The notes under the pieces: model-generated
Databases searched by the model: none
Seen by the model: only the letters and a program-made list of their open reading frames with translations
Told to the model about the DNA's origin: nothing
In this document: one piece after another, positions 19,464 to 29,500 of the stretch
How positions within the stretch are numbered: position 1 is the stretch's first letter
How the letters are laid out: every line of letters begins with the position of its first letter
Assembly: GCA_965212005.1 (NCBI GenBank)
Contig: OZ243038.1
Location: 806,001-870,000 of the forward strand
DNA length: 64,000 bases
Origin: G965212005 sp965212005
GTDB taxonomy: Bacteria; Pseudomonadota; Gammaproteobacteria; Porifericomitales; Porifericomitaceae
Reading direction: 5' to 3'
Translations under genes and position numbers: made by a program

Positions 19464-19807
19464 TGGGGGACCAGGCCGGATGGTGTGGATGGTGCCGGAC
19501 AGGCGCTCTTTGGGCTACGCGCAGCGGCCTGCGGGCGTAACCCAATGGCACTCCCGGCACTCATGGCCGTGCCCCCGGTTTGTGCGGCGGGGGAAGAAAC
19601 CCATTGCCCGCCCGAGAGGGGCACAGGCGGCCACTGTCCGGCAAAAGCGGGAGGCGGCGAGAGCGGCAGCCACCCATCCGGACAGCAGGGCAAGCATCGA
19701 CACCCGACCAACCTTCGCGGACGGTTGGCATCCATACGGAAAAAACATTTTGCACAGCATCATCATTATCCCTGATAGTACCCATGACAGTTTTACAATA
19801 GCGATAC
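19464..19807 (-). promoter_or_regulatory. Long conserved 5' leader of the DUF1640 gene
   Basis: Between the P1 promoter and the start codon lie ~340 bp of sequence shared with 17860-18085, including the TGATGATG...TTTTTGCCGTATGG piece and the dispersed CACTGTCCGGC repeat. It may be an untranslated regulatory leader or simply a copied cassette. No riboswitch class was recognised. Confidence 0.4.
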
Positions 19808-19836
19808 TTTATAACAGACGCGGCTACCGTTGCCAA
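19808..19836 (-). promoter_or_regulatory. Sigma-70 promoter, type P1, for DUF1640 copy 1
   Basis: Minus strand TTGGCA (19831-19836), exactly 17 bp, TATAAA (19808-19813). The -10 and spacer are almost identical to the copy before giant gene 3. Confidence 0.6.
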
Positions 19837-19845
19837 GCCTTTGTA

Positions 19846-20542
19846 TAGGTCCATAACAGATGGCAGGCCCATAACCGGCACGCCGGGTGGTTGACCGGCA
19901 AGGATGGTACGGGAGGCCGCGGCGCGAGCGTCAATGAGTGAACAGTCCGCGGCGCATGCCATCGCGTACGCCCGGCGCCATCTGCCAGGCAAAGCGTGCC
20001 ATGGGGGCGGTGGGAAGCCTCCGGAGCGGCGTGTTTCGCGGGCCGGGGGCCGCCGGATGTCACGGGCCAATACGGCCAAAAACCCCTGCCCCCCTTGCCA
20101 GGGGGGTGCCGTGCCGACGTGCCGGCCTCAGTAGCTGAACGACTGCGGTGGTGAAGCCCCCGGGGCGGCGTGTTTCGCGGGCCGGGGCCGTCGGGTGTCA
20201 TGGGCCAATACGGCCAAAACCCCCGCCCCCCCTTGTCAGGGGGTGCCGTGCCGACGTACCGACGCGCCGGCCTCAGTAGTGGAAAGACCGCGGTGGTGAA
20301 GACTCCGGGGCGGCGTGTTTCGCGAGGAGGGGGCCGCCGGGGGTCACGGGCCAATCCGGTCAACCCTCTTGTCAGGGGGTGCCGTGCCGACGTACCAACG
20401 CGCCGGCCTCAGTAGTGGAAAGACCGCGGTGGTGAAGCCCCCGGGGCGGCGTGTTTCGCGAGGCGGGGCCGCCGGGGGTCACGGGCCAATCCGGCCAACC
20501 CTCTTGTCAGGGGGGGCGTGCCGACGGGCCGGCGCGCCGGCC
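19846..20542. repeat. R2 copy 2 and R1 array B downstream of giant gene 2
   Basis: An R2 block (19846-20123) is followed by R1 units whose GGCCTCAGTAG boundary occurs at about 20124, 20269, 20405 and 20539 (spacing 134-145 bp). Each unit carries a CTTGTCAGGGG half-hairpin and GCCGG-rich blocks. The last boundary is the stop codon region of giant gene 2 at 20543. No gene is supported. Confidence 0.75.
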
Positions 20543-23500
20543 TCAGTAGCGGACAGAGCCCTCCAGGCCAAATTCATGATCCTCGGCATGCTCGCCGTAC
20601 AACTCCAGCTTCAGGCCATCGCCTCGCCAGGCCGGGCCCAGTACGTCCGTAAAGTCCATCACCATGCGCTGGCGGGCGCCGGCGCTGTCCCAGCCCGGCT
20701 CCAGCGCGAACCTCACACCACGACCCCACAGACTCGGGGCTATGCCGACCTCCGCGCTTACCTCCCAGGCCTCAAAGTCCGATTCCTCGTGCACCAGCAA
20801 GTAATGACCGTCCAGGCGCAAGCGGGTGCCGCTGCGCGGATTGGCGTATTCAACTCCCGCCCCCAGATCCGCGCCCGCGCCGGTCTCCACGTCGCCGAGA
20901 TCCCAGCGCAGACCCAGCTCAAAGCGCTGGCCAAAGCGCCCACCGCGCGCCGACGCCGCCCCGTGGCGATTGCCTGCCAGCGCCATGCGCAGGCGATGCG
21001 CGCGGGTGGTCACCGACGACAAGTTCTGCTCGCTGTCTGACTCTATCTCAACCGTCAACGCGCTGGCCTTTAACGCCACGTCCGCGCGGCCCCCGGACCA
21101 CAGCTTGCCGCGTGCGCCCAGCGCCGCCGTTTGCATTTCCACGTCTGTTTTCCTGCTCTCCCCGCCATCGGTGATTTCAGACTCGCCCAGGCCGTAGCCC
21201 ACCAGGCCCCATACACTCAAGCCGGCGCGCGGCTGCCACTGCACGTAAGGCAAGATACTGGTCAGATCGGTCTCCACCTCGCCATCGGCAATCGCGGCGC
21301 TGCTAAAGTCCGCATCGCCCCTGCTGTGCGAGACCGCAACACCCACCAATGTGCGCCGGCTCGCCCGGTAGTCCAGGCCCAGGTAGCCCGAGACAATATC
21401 GCCGTCCAACTGGAAGCCATCTTCAGGCTCGCCCTCATAGTTGCCCACCGAACCGCGCGCCCACAAGGTGGTGGCGCCCACGCCGGCGGCGTTGCCCTCA
21501 TTCAGGCTGAGCTGAAAAGCACTGCCGGCAAACAGCGCGCCAACGGAGGTCTGCTGGCCGCCGGCGGTAGCCGACACGGGCTGGTTGTCCGGCTCGGCCC
21601 CGGCATTGGCCGCGGCCTGCCCGTTCGTCAGGGACTCAAGGCTCAGCGTGCGACCGCCAAACGTCAACTGGCTGCCGCCGGCGCCGCTGCTAAAGCGTTC
21701 ATCCAGCACCTCCACCGCGCTCGATGTAAACGACCGGCCAAAGGCGCCCAGCGTCATCTCCATCGCCTCGCGGCGGGCGCCTTCAAGCGGCCCGCCTATG
21801 ACCTCAGACCCAGGCTCCACTGTGACCACCAGCGCCAGCGTCACGGCGGCGGGCGACAGGGCCGAATCCGTGGCCGTGTAGGTGTAGGTCGTTGCCCCTT
21901 GCTCCGTGTCCGGCGTGCCGGAAAGTACCCGGGTCATGGCGTTAAAGCTCAGGCCGGACGGCCTGTCCGGCAGGGCGTAGCCGTACGGCCCGGTGCCGCC
22001 GGTCACCACCGGCAGGGTGAGGTCGGTGATGGCGGTGTTCACCGTGTAAGTCTGTGCGTCAATGGTTGCCCCGCCAAAGCTCAGCGCGCCTGACGATGTG
22101 ACCGTGATGGTAAAGGTCGCCGTTACCATGTCATTGACGCCATCGTCGGCGGTGATGGTCACCACTGTATCTCCCAACTCCGTGGGCGTACCGGTAACCT
22201 GATCGGTTCCATCAAACACCAGGCCGGTTGGCAGGGTCGTGAGCGTCACTGTCGGCGAGGTGCCGGCACCGTCGCCATCGGCATCGTTCACCGTGATCGT
22301 CAGCGCCGTGATCGGCGCGTTTTGCACGTAGCTCTGCGGGCCGGGGTTGACGATCACCGGCGCGACGTTGTCGTCCACCGCGACCGCGCCCGTGGTCAAA
22401 GGATTAGTGCCGGTGTGCGCCGCGGCATCCACCACGACGCTCAGGTTCAGGTCACTGTCGAGGTCAGCGCCCGTGTATGACAGCACAAGGACTGCCTGAG
22501 CACCGGAGCCAGTCACCGATGCGACACTGATCATCGCAGCGCCGGGGGTGCCGGTCAGCGTGAACTGCGACATCGTCAGCGGGCCCGTGTAGGTGGCGTT
22601 GGTGAGCGTTACCGTTAGCATCGCACCGTCCAGGTTGGCCTCGGTCAGCGTGGTCGGGGCGGTGGTGGTGATGGCCGCAGTCGGCGCGCTAGCCGACAGC
22701 GGCGTGCCGCTGCCGGAGGCCGAGTATGCACCGTTGCCTTCGGCATTGACGGCGCGCACCTGAACTTCATACAGCGTGCTTGCCGTCAGGCCGGTGATCG
22801 TCAGGCTGGTTGCCGCTCCCGGCCCCGGGCTGGCAACTGTGAATGCGCCCCCTCCCGTACGAAATTGCACGTCGTAGCTCGTAATCGCCGGGCCGTTGTT
22901 GTCCGGTGCCGTCCAATTGACGTTCAGAGACACCGCAGCCGCCGTCACGGTCGGGGCCGCCGGCGCCAATGGCGGCTCATTCTCATCGCTCACCGTTACC
23001 GTTACCGTCGCCTGCGCCGTGGTCGTGCCAATCGTCAGCGACACCACCAGCGTGTAGGAGTCGATGTCCTCGAAATTGATGGAATCGTTGGCCGCCACCG
23101 TTAACTGGCCGGTGGCCTCAGCAATGTTGAAATCGCCGCCGGTATTGCCCGACTCAATGGCCCAGGTTTGTGTGCCGGACGGGAACTCAGCGGGCACCAG
23201 CGGTGTGCCGACCGTGGTAGCCACGGGCGCATTCTCGGCCACGCTAAAGGTTGCGTTTGGCAGTGACGGCGCGGTGGCCGTGACCGGGATGGTGGCGGTG
23301 TCAAGGTTACCCGTGCCGCTGTGTGCCGCGTCCAGCACAGTGATGCCGAGCGTGGTATTGGCATCTATGCCGGTGCCGCCGTAGGCCAGCGTCAGCGTCG
23401 CCAGCACGGCGCTGGTGCGCACGGCCGCGCTCACCGTTACGCCACTGCCGCTCAGCAGCGTCACGGTGAACAGGTTTGTAGCCAGCACGCCCGGGACATA

Positions 23501-24055
23501 CTCGGTGTTGGTAAGCATTACCGTCACTGTCGCGCCATCAAGGGTGGCTTCGGTCAGCGAGGACGGGGTGGCAATGGCCGCGGTCGGCGTGGTGGCCGCC
23601 GCCCGGGTCACGGCGAGGTTATAGGTCTGTGTCGTGCCGTCCTCGGCGGTTACCAGCACGGCAATGTCGGTAGCGACGCCTGCGGTCAGCGTAATCGCGG
23701 TGCTGGCCGAGCCGCTGGTCACGGCGGTGCCGTTGACGGCGATGGTGGCGCCGGCATCGGTCGCGGTCGGCGTTACGGTGAGGGTGGCAACGTCGTTGGC
23801 GACGTCCGCGGCGTAGGTCAAGGTGGCGGGCGCAAAGACCGGGTTAAGCGTGGCGCCGCCGGACAGGGTCAGGCCGGCCAGGGTGGCGTCGCTGCTGGCG
23901 GCCTCAGCCGCCACCGTAATCACCAGGTCCAGGGTCACGGCGGCGGGTGGGACTGCCGAGTCGCATGTGAGACTGCCGCATGGCCGTGTAGGTGTAGGTC
24001 GTTGCCGCTTGCTCCGCATCCGGTGTGCCGGAAAGCACCCGGGTGTCGGCGTCAA
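20543..24055 (-). pseudogene. Giant surface protein 2, C-terminal fragment with beta-barrel
   Basis: This is the 3' part of a giant modular surface protein split by frameshifts. From about 23955 downward the frame encodes a cadherin-like sandwich module, a cadherin domain, Fn3 (NWTAPDNNGPAITSYDVQF), Ig-like modules and the autotransporter-type barrel ending EFGLEGSVRY. DNA and protein are nearly identical to the ends of giant genes 1 and 3. The first ~35 residues of the open frame (MTPTPGCFPAHRMRSKRQRP) are out-of-frame sequence, and no start site is present. The break near 23955 is a chimeric insertion (+16 net) at the YTYTATD linker. Without repair of the frame this barrel would not be attached to a secreted passenger. 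Confidence 0.8.
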
Positions 24056-26549
24056 AGGTCAGGGCGGACGGCACGTCCGACAGGGCGTAGCTGTACGGCG
24101 CGGTGCCGCCGGTGGCCACCGGCAGGGTGAGGTTGGGGATGGCGGTGTTCGCCGTGTAAGTCTGTGCGGCAATGGTCTCCCCGCCAAAGCTCAGTGCGAG
24201 CGCCGCCGCCCGGGTCACGGTCACCGTGTAGGTCAGCATCGTGCTGCCGTCGGTCGCCGTCACTTCCACGACGATGGCGTTGGGTCCCTCGTCCAGATCA
24301 ACCGAGCCGCTCGCCATACCGCTGGCTACCGCCGTGCCGGCGACGGTGATGGTGGCGCCGGCATTGGCCACCGTCGGCGTCAGCGTCAGGCTGCTCACGC
24401 TGTTTTCCACCATCGCCGTGTAGCTGGTCGTGGCAGCGTCAAAGTCCGGCGTCAGCGTGCCCGCCGACAGCGTCAGTGCACTCAAATCCGCGTCGCTGCT
24501 CGCCGGCGGTGCCACCCGCGTCACCGTCACCGCGTAGGTCACGGTGGAGGTGCCGTCCGCCGCCGTCACTTCCACGGCGATGGGGTTGGGTCCCACGCGC
24601 AGTGCAATCGGGCCACTCGCCATGCCGCTGTCTACCGCCGTGCCGGCGACGGCGATGCTTGCGCCGGTGGCATCGGACGCCGTCGGCGTTACCGTCAGCT
24701 CGCTCACGCTGTTGTCCACCGACGCCATGTAGATCGTCGTGGTACTGGCAAAGGTCGGCGTCAGCATGCCCGCCGACAGCGCCAGTGCGCTCAACTGCGC
24801 GTCGCTGCTCTCATCCACCGCCGTCACTGACACGGTGCCGGTATTCAGGTCCCCGGTGCCGGTGTGCGCCGCGTCGGCTACGGTCACGAAGATGACGCCG
24901 TCACTGTCGAAATCACTGCCGTCGTAGGCCAGCGTCAGCACGACCACGAACGCGCTCGTGCGGCTGACCATACTCACCGTTACGCCCGGCACGGTGCCAA
25001 GCAGCGAGAACTGCCCGGTGTTCAGCGCGCTGGCTGCCTCATATTCCGTTCTCGTCAGATCGATCTGAAGTGTCGCCTCGTCCAGGTTGCCCTCGGTCAG
25101 CGAGCTCGGAGTGCTCAAGGCGATGCTCGCCACGGCCGCTCCCGTTGCTGACGCCCGTGTCACGCTCACCGTGTAGGTCATGGTGCTGCCGTCCGCCGCC
25201 GTCACTTCCACGAGGATGAGATTGGCCCCCACGTTCAGCGTAATCGGGCCGCTCGCCACGTCGGTGACTACCGCCGTGCCGTCAACGGTGATGCGCGCGC
25301 CGGTGGCATCGGACGCCGTCGGCGTTACCGTCAGGCTGCTCACGGTATCGGCCACCGACGCCGTGTAGGACGTCACGGCACTGTCAAAGGTCGGCGACAG
25401 CGTGGTGCTTTCCGACAGCGCCAGTGCGCTCAACTGCGCGTCGCTGCCCTCCACCACCGCCGTCACCGGCACGGCGTTGGTACTCAGGTTCCCGGTGCCG
25501 GCGTGCGCCGCGTTGGCTACGGTCACGAAGATGATGCCGTCAATGTCGAAATCAGTCCCGTCGTAGGCCAGCGTCAGATCGACGGCGAAACTGCCCACGC
25601 GGTTGACCATGCTCACCGTTACGCCCGGCACGGTGCCAAGCAGCGAGAACTGCCCGGTGTTCAGCGAGCTGGCTGCCATAAAGGCCGAGCCCCCCAGCCC
25701 GATACTCAGTACCGCATCGTTCAGGTTCCCCTCGGTCAGCGGGCTCGGAGTGCTGCTGGTGATCTCCACCCCGACCCCCGCTACCGTCCGTGTCACCACC
25801 ACCGTGTAGGTCATCGTGCTGCCGTCCGCCGCCGTCACTTCCACGAGGATGAGATTGGCCCCCGCGTTCAGCGTAATCGGGCCGCTCGCCACGTCGGTGG
25901 CTACCGCCGTGCCGTCAACGGTGATGCTCGCGCCGGCATCGGACGCCGTCGGCGTTACCGTCAGACTGCTCACGCTGTTGGCCACGTCCGCCTCGTAGAA
26001 CGTCGTGGCACTGTCAAAGGTCGGTGCCAACACCGCGCTTTCCGACAGCACCAGTGCGCTCAACTGCGCATCGCTGCTCCCCACCGCCGCCAGTACCGGC
26101 ACTGGGTCGCTATCCAGGTCGCCGGTGCCGGTGTGCGCCGCGTCGGCTACCGTTACGGCCAGCGTCGTGTTGGTGTCAAAGTCGCTGCCGTCGTAGGCCA
26201 GCGTCAGCTCGGCGTTGTTCGCGTCCGTGCGGCTGACGGCATTCACCGCTACGCCCGGCACGCTGGTGCTCAGCGTGAACTGGGCGGCGTTCAGCGAGCC
26301 TGCATACGCCGTGCTGGTCAGCGTGACCGTCAGTGTCGCCGCGTCCAGCTCCCTCTCGCTCAGCGGGGACGGCGTGCTGGCGCTGATGGTGGCGGACGGC
26401 ACGACCACCGCATTGACCGTAATCACCAGATCCAGCATGACGCTGGCGGGTGAGACTGCCGCATCGGTCGCCGTGTAGGTGTAGGTCGTTGCACTAGGTC
26501 GCCTGCACCGCGTTCGGTGTGCCGGAAAGCACCCGGGTGGCGGCAGCAA
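23904..26549 (-). pseudogene. Giant surface protein 2, middle fragment
   Basis: The in-frame portion (about 26495 down to 23960) continues giant protein 2: an Ig-like module end (TTYTYTATDAAVSPASVMLD), several copies of an unrecognised ~100-residue module beginning SPLTEGNLDEA or similar and ending AAHTGTGDL, and cadherin-like beta-sandwich modules (LSALALSAGMLTPTF...YTVSVTR). It ends out of frame at 23904. Both ends of the fragment lie in the same conserved linker (LSGTP...TTYTYTATD). It has no start codon, signal peptide or barrel of its own. Confidence 0.75.
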
Positions 26550-29500
26550 AGGTCAGGCCGGACGGCACGTCCGACAGGGCATAGCTGTACGGCGCGGTGC
26601 CGCCGCCGGCCACCGGCAGGGTGAGGCCGGCGATGGCGGTGTTCACCGTGTAAGTCTGTGCGTCAATGGTCTCCCCGCCAAAGCTCAGTGCGAGCGCCGC
26701 CGCCCGGGTTACGGCGAGGTTATAGGTTCGCGTTGTCGAGCCGTCCTCGGCGGTCACCAGCACATCAATGTCGGTGGCCATGCCCGCGGTCAGCGTAATC
26801 GCGGTGCTGGCCGAGCCGCTGGTCACGGCAGTGCCTTGGACCTCGATGGTGGCGCCGCCATCGGTCGCGGTCGGCGTGACCATGATGTTGGCAACGCTGT
26901 TATCGACGTCCGCGGTGTAGGTAAAGGTGCCGGCGTCGAAGACCGGGGTGAGCGTGGCGCCGCCGGACAGGGTCAGGGCGGACAAGGTGGCGACGTCGCT
27001 TTCATCGACGGCGGTGACCGGCACGGTGGCAGTGTCGATGTCGCCGGTGCCGGTGTGGGCCGCGTCCGTCACGGTGACGATGATGTCGAAATCGGTGTCA
27101 AAGTCGGTGCCGTCGTAGGTCAGCGTCAGTGTGGCCTCGGTGTCGCTGCCGCGGGCGGCCATGACCGTAAGCCCGTTATTGGTGGCCTCGGTGTTGAGCG
27201 TGACCGGGTTGGCGGGCAGTGGGTCCGCATAGGTGGTGTTGGTCAGCGTTACCGTCAGCGTGGCGCCGTCCAGGTTGGCCTCGGTCAGCGTGGTCGGGGT
27301 GGTGGCGCTGATGGTGGCGGACGGCGCGTCGATGACGGTGATGGTGACGGTGGCCGGCGCGGAGTCCGCAGTGCCGTCGTTGACCAGCAGCGAGAACACC
27401 AGGTCGCCCGCGCTGTTGGGCGCGGTGAAGGTGGGACTGACCGCGGCGGCGTCGCTCAGGGTGACGTCGGTGCCGCTGCTCTGCGTCCAGGCATAGCTTT
27501 CAATGGCATCGGCGTTGGCCGGGTCGGCGCCGGTGTCCGGGTCGGCGGAGGCGCTGCCGTCCAGCGTCACGGTCGCGCTCCGCGCAACCGCCGGCTGGTC
27601 AGGGCCGGCATCGGCGACCGGCGCGTCATTGGCACCGGTGATGGTGATGGTGATCATCGCGGTGGAGCCGGGGTTGGCGGCGGCGGTCACGGTGAAGGTT
27701 TCCGTCACGGTGTCGCCGGCGGCCAGGGCGTTGGTGTCATCATCGTCGTTGTCCAGGGCGTAAGTCCAGACGGAGCCGATAAAGGACAAACCGCCGTAGG
27801 TGCCGGTGCCAGTGCCGGGGGTTTGGACGACGACGTCGGTGCTGCCGCCGTCGGTGTTGGTGACGGTCAGGGTGCCGGTGGCGGTGTTCATAGCGGGGTC
27901 GTCCTCGACCACGCTGCCGGCTCTATCACCGCCGGTATCAATGGTCGCAGCCTCGGCTTGCGGCATGAAGCCGCTGACCTGTGCGGTGGCGCTGCCGGGT
28001 GGGTTGGCGCTGTCGGTAACGGTCAGCACCAGGGTTACGGCTTCGGTTCCGCTGTTGGGGGCGGTCCAGGTGGTGGAGGCGGCGGCATCGGCAAAACTGC
28101 CGCGGCCCGGCGGCTCGGTACTCCACGTGTAGCTCAGGACGTCGCTGCTATCCGGGTCGCTGCCGCTGCCGGTTACCGTAATCTCGCCGCCGAAGCCCAC
28201 CGTTGTGCCGGCTGCGGGCGCGCTGATGGCGGCGGTGGGTTGGTCGTTTGCGCCGGTAACGACGATGTTGATGTCGCGTGTGATACCGGCGGTGCCCATG
28301 ATGGTCAGGACGTCCCCGGTCATCACGCCCATTGACAGGGCCTGGGTCAGTCCGTTGGTGTTGTCCAGCGTGTACGTCCAGACGCCGTTTTCGGTGATGC
28401 TGAAGGTGCCGAGGGTGCTGGCCGCGTCGGTTTGCGCCACGAAGGTCGTGGCGGTGGCGGGGTCGGTGCTGCTAATGACGACGGTGCCGGTGGCGGTGTT
28501 TTGTGCCGGGTCGTCTTCGGTAACGGCGCCGGTGAGGTCACCGGTGATCTCCAGTTCGGCGCCGCCGACAGTGATGAGGAAATCCAGGCGCACGATGTCC
28601 AGGTTTCCGTCTATGTCGTTGTCCACGACGAAGTAGCGATAGGTGGTGGCGGGCTGGGTGACGGTCGGGGTGCCGCTCAAGACGCGGGTGACGGCGTTAA
28701 AGGCGAGGCCGGTGGGCAACACCAGGAGCGGCAGGCAGTCGCAGGGGCGGATGCCGGCGATACCGTAGGTGAGCTCGGCGTTGCCGCCGGTGGCTTCGGG
28801 CAGCGTGATCGGCTCAATGGGTACGCTGACGGTGTAACCCCGGTCGGGGAGGGAGGACACGGCGAAGGTCGGGATGAGGTCCTCTTCATTGATGACGAAG
28901 GTGATGCTGACGCTGGTTTCGCCGTCTGTGGCGGTGTAGGTGTGGGTGGTGCCGGTGGGGGCGTCTGTGGGGGTGCCGCTCAAGATGCGGGTGTCGGCGT
29001 CAAAGGTCAGGCCCGCCGGCACCGGGTCAAGGGCGTAGGTCGTGGGAGTGCCGGTGCCGGAGAGGCCTTCGCCGGTGGCCGTCGGCAGGGTCAGGTCGGC
29101 GATGGCGACGCCTTGCGGGTAAAACTGGTCGGGGATGGGAGCGGTGAAAACCAGCGCATTCTCAAACACGACGATACTGACGGCCTGTGAAACATTGCTG
29201 GTCTCGTCTCGCACCGTCACCGTCAAAACAATATCGAAGCCGGCGGAGGTGGAGCTGGGCGCGGTCCAGGTGGTGACGGCGGCGGCGGTATCGGAAAAAC
29301 TGCCCAGGGCGACAAGCGGGGAGGAGGACGCCGCCGTCCACGCAAATGTCAGGGCGTCGTTGGCGTCCGGGTCCATGGCGGTGGCGGTCAGCGTGAGGAC
29401 GCCGCCCAGGTTCACTTCGTCGCCAACCGTGGCTGTTGTGCCTATCCCGAACGGCGAACTGGCGACCACCGTGACCGTGGGCGCGTCGTTGACGCCGGTG

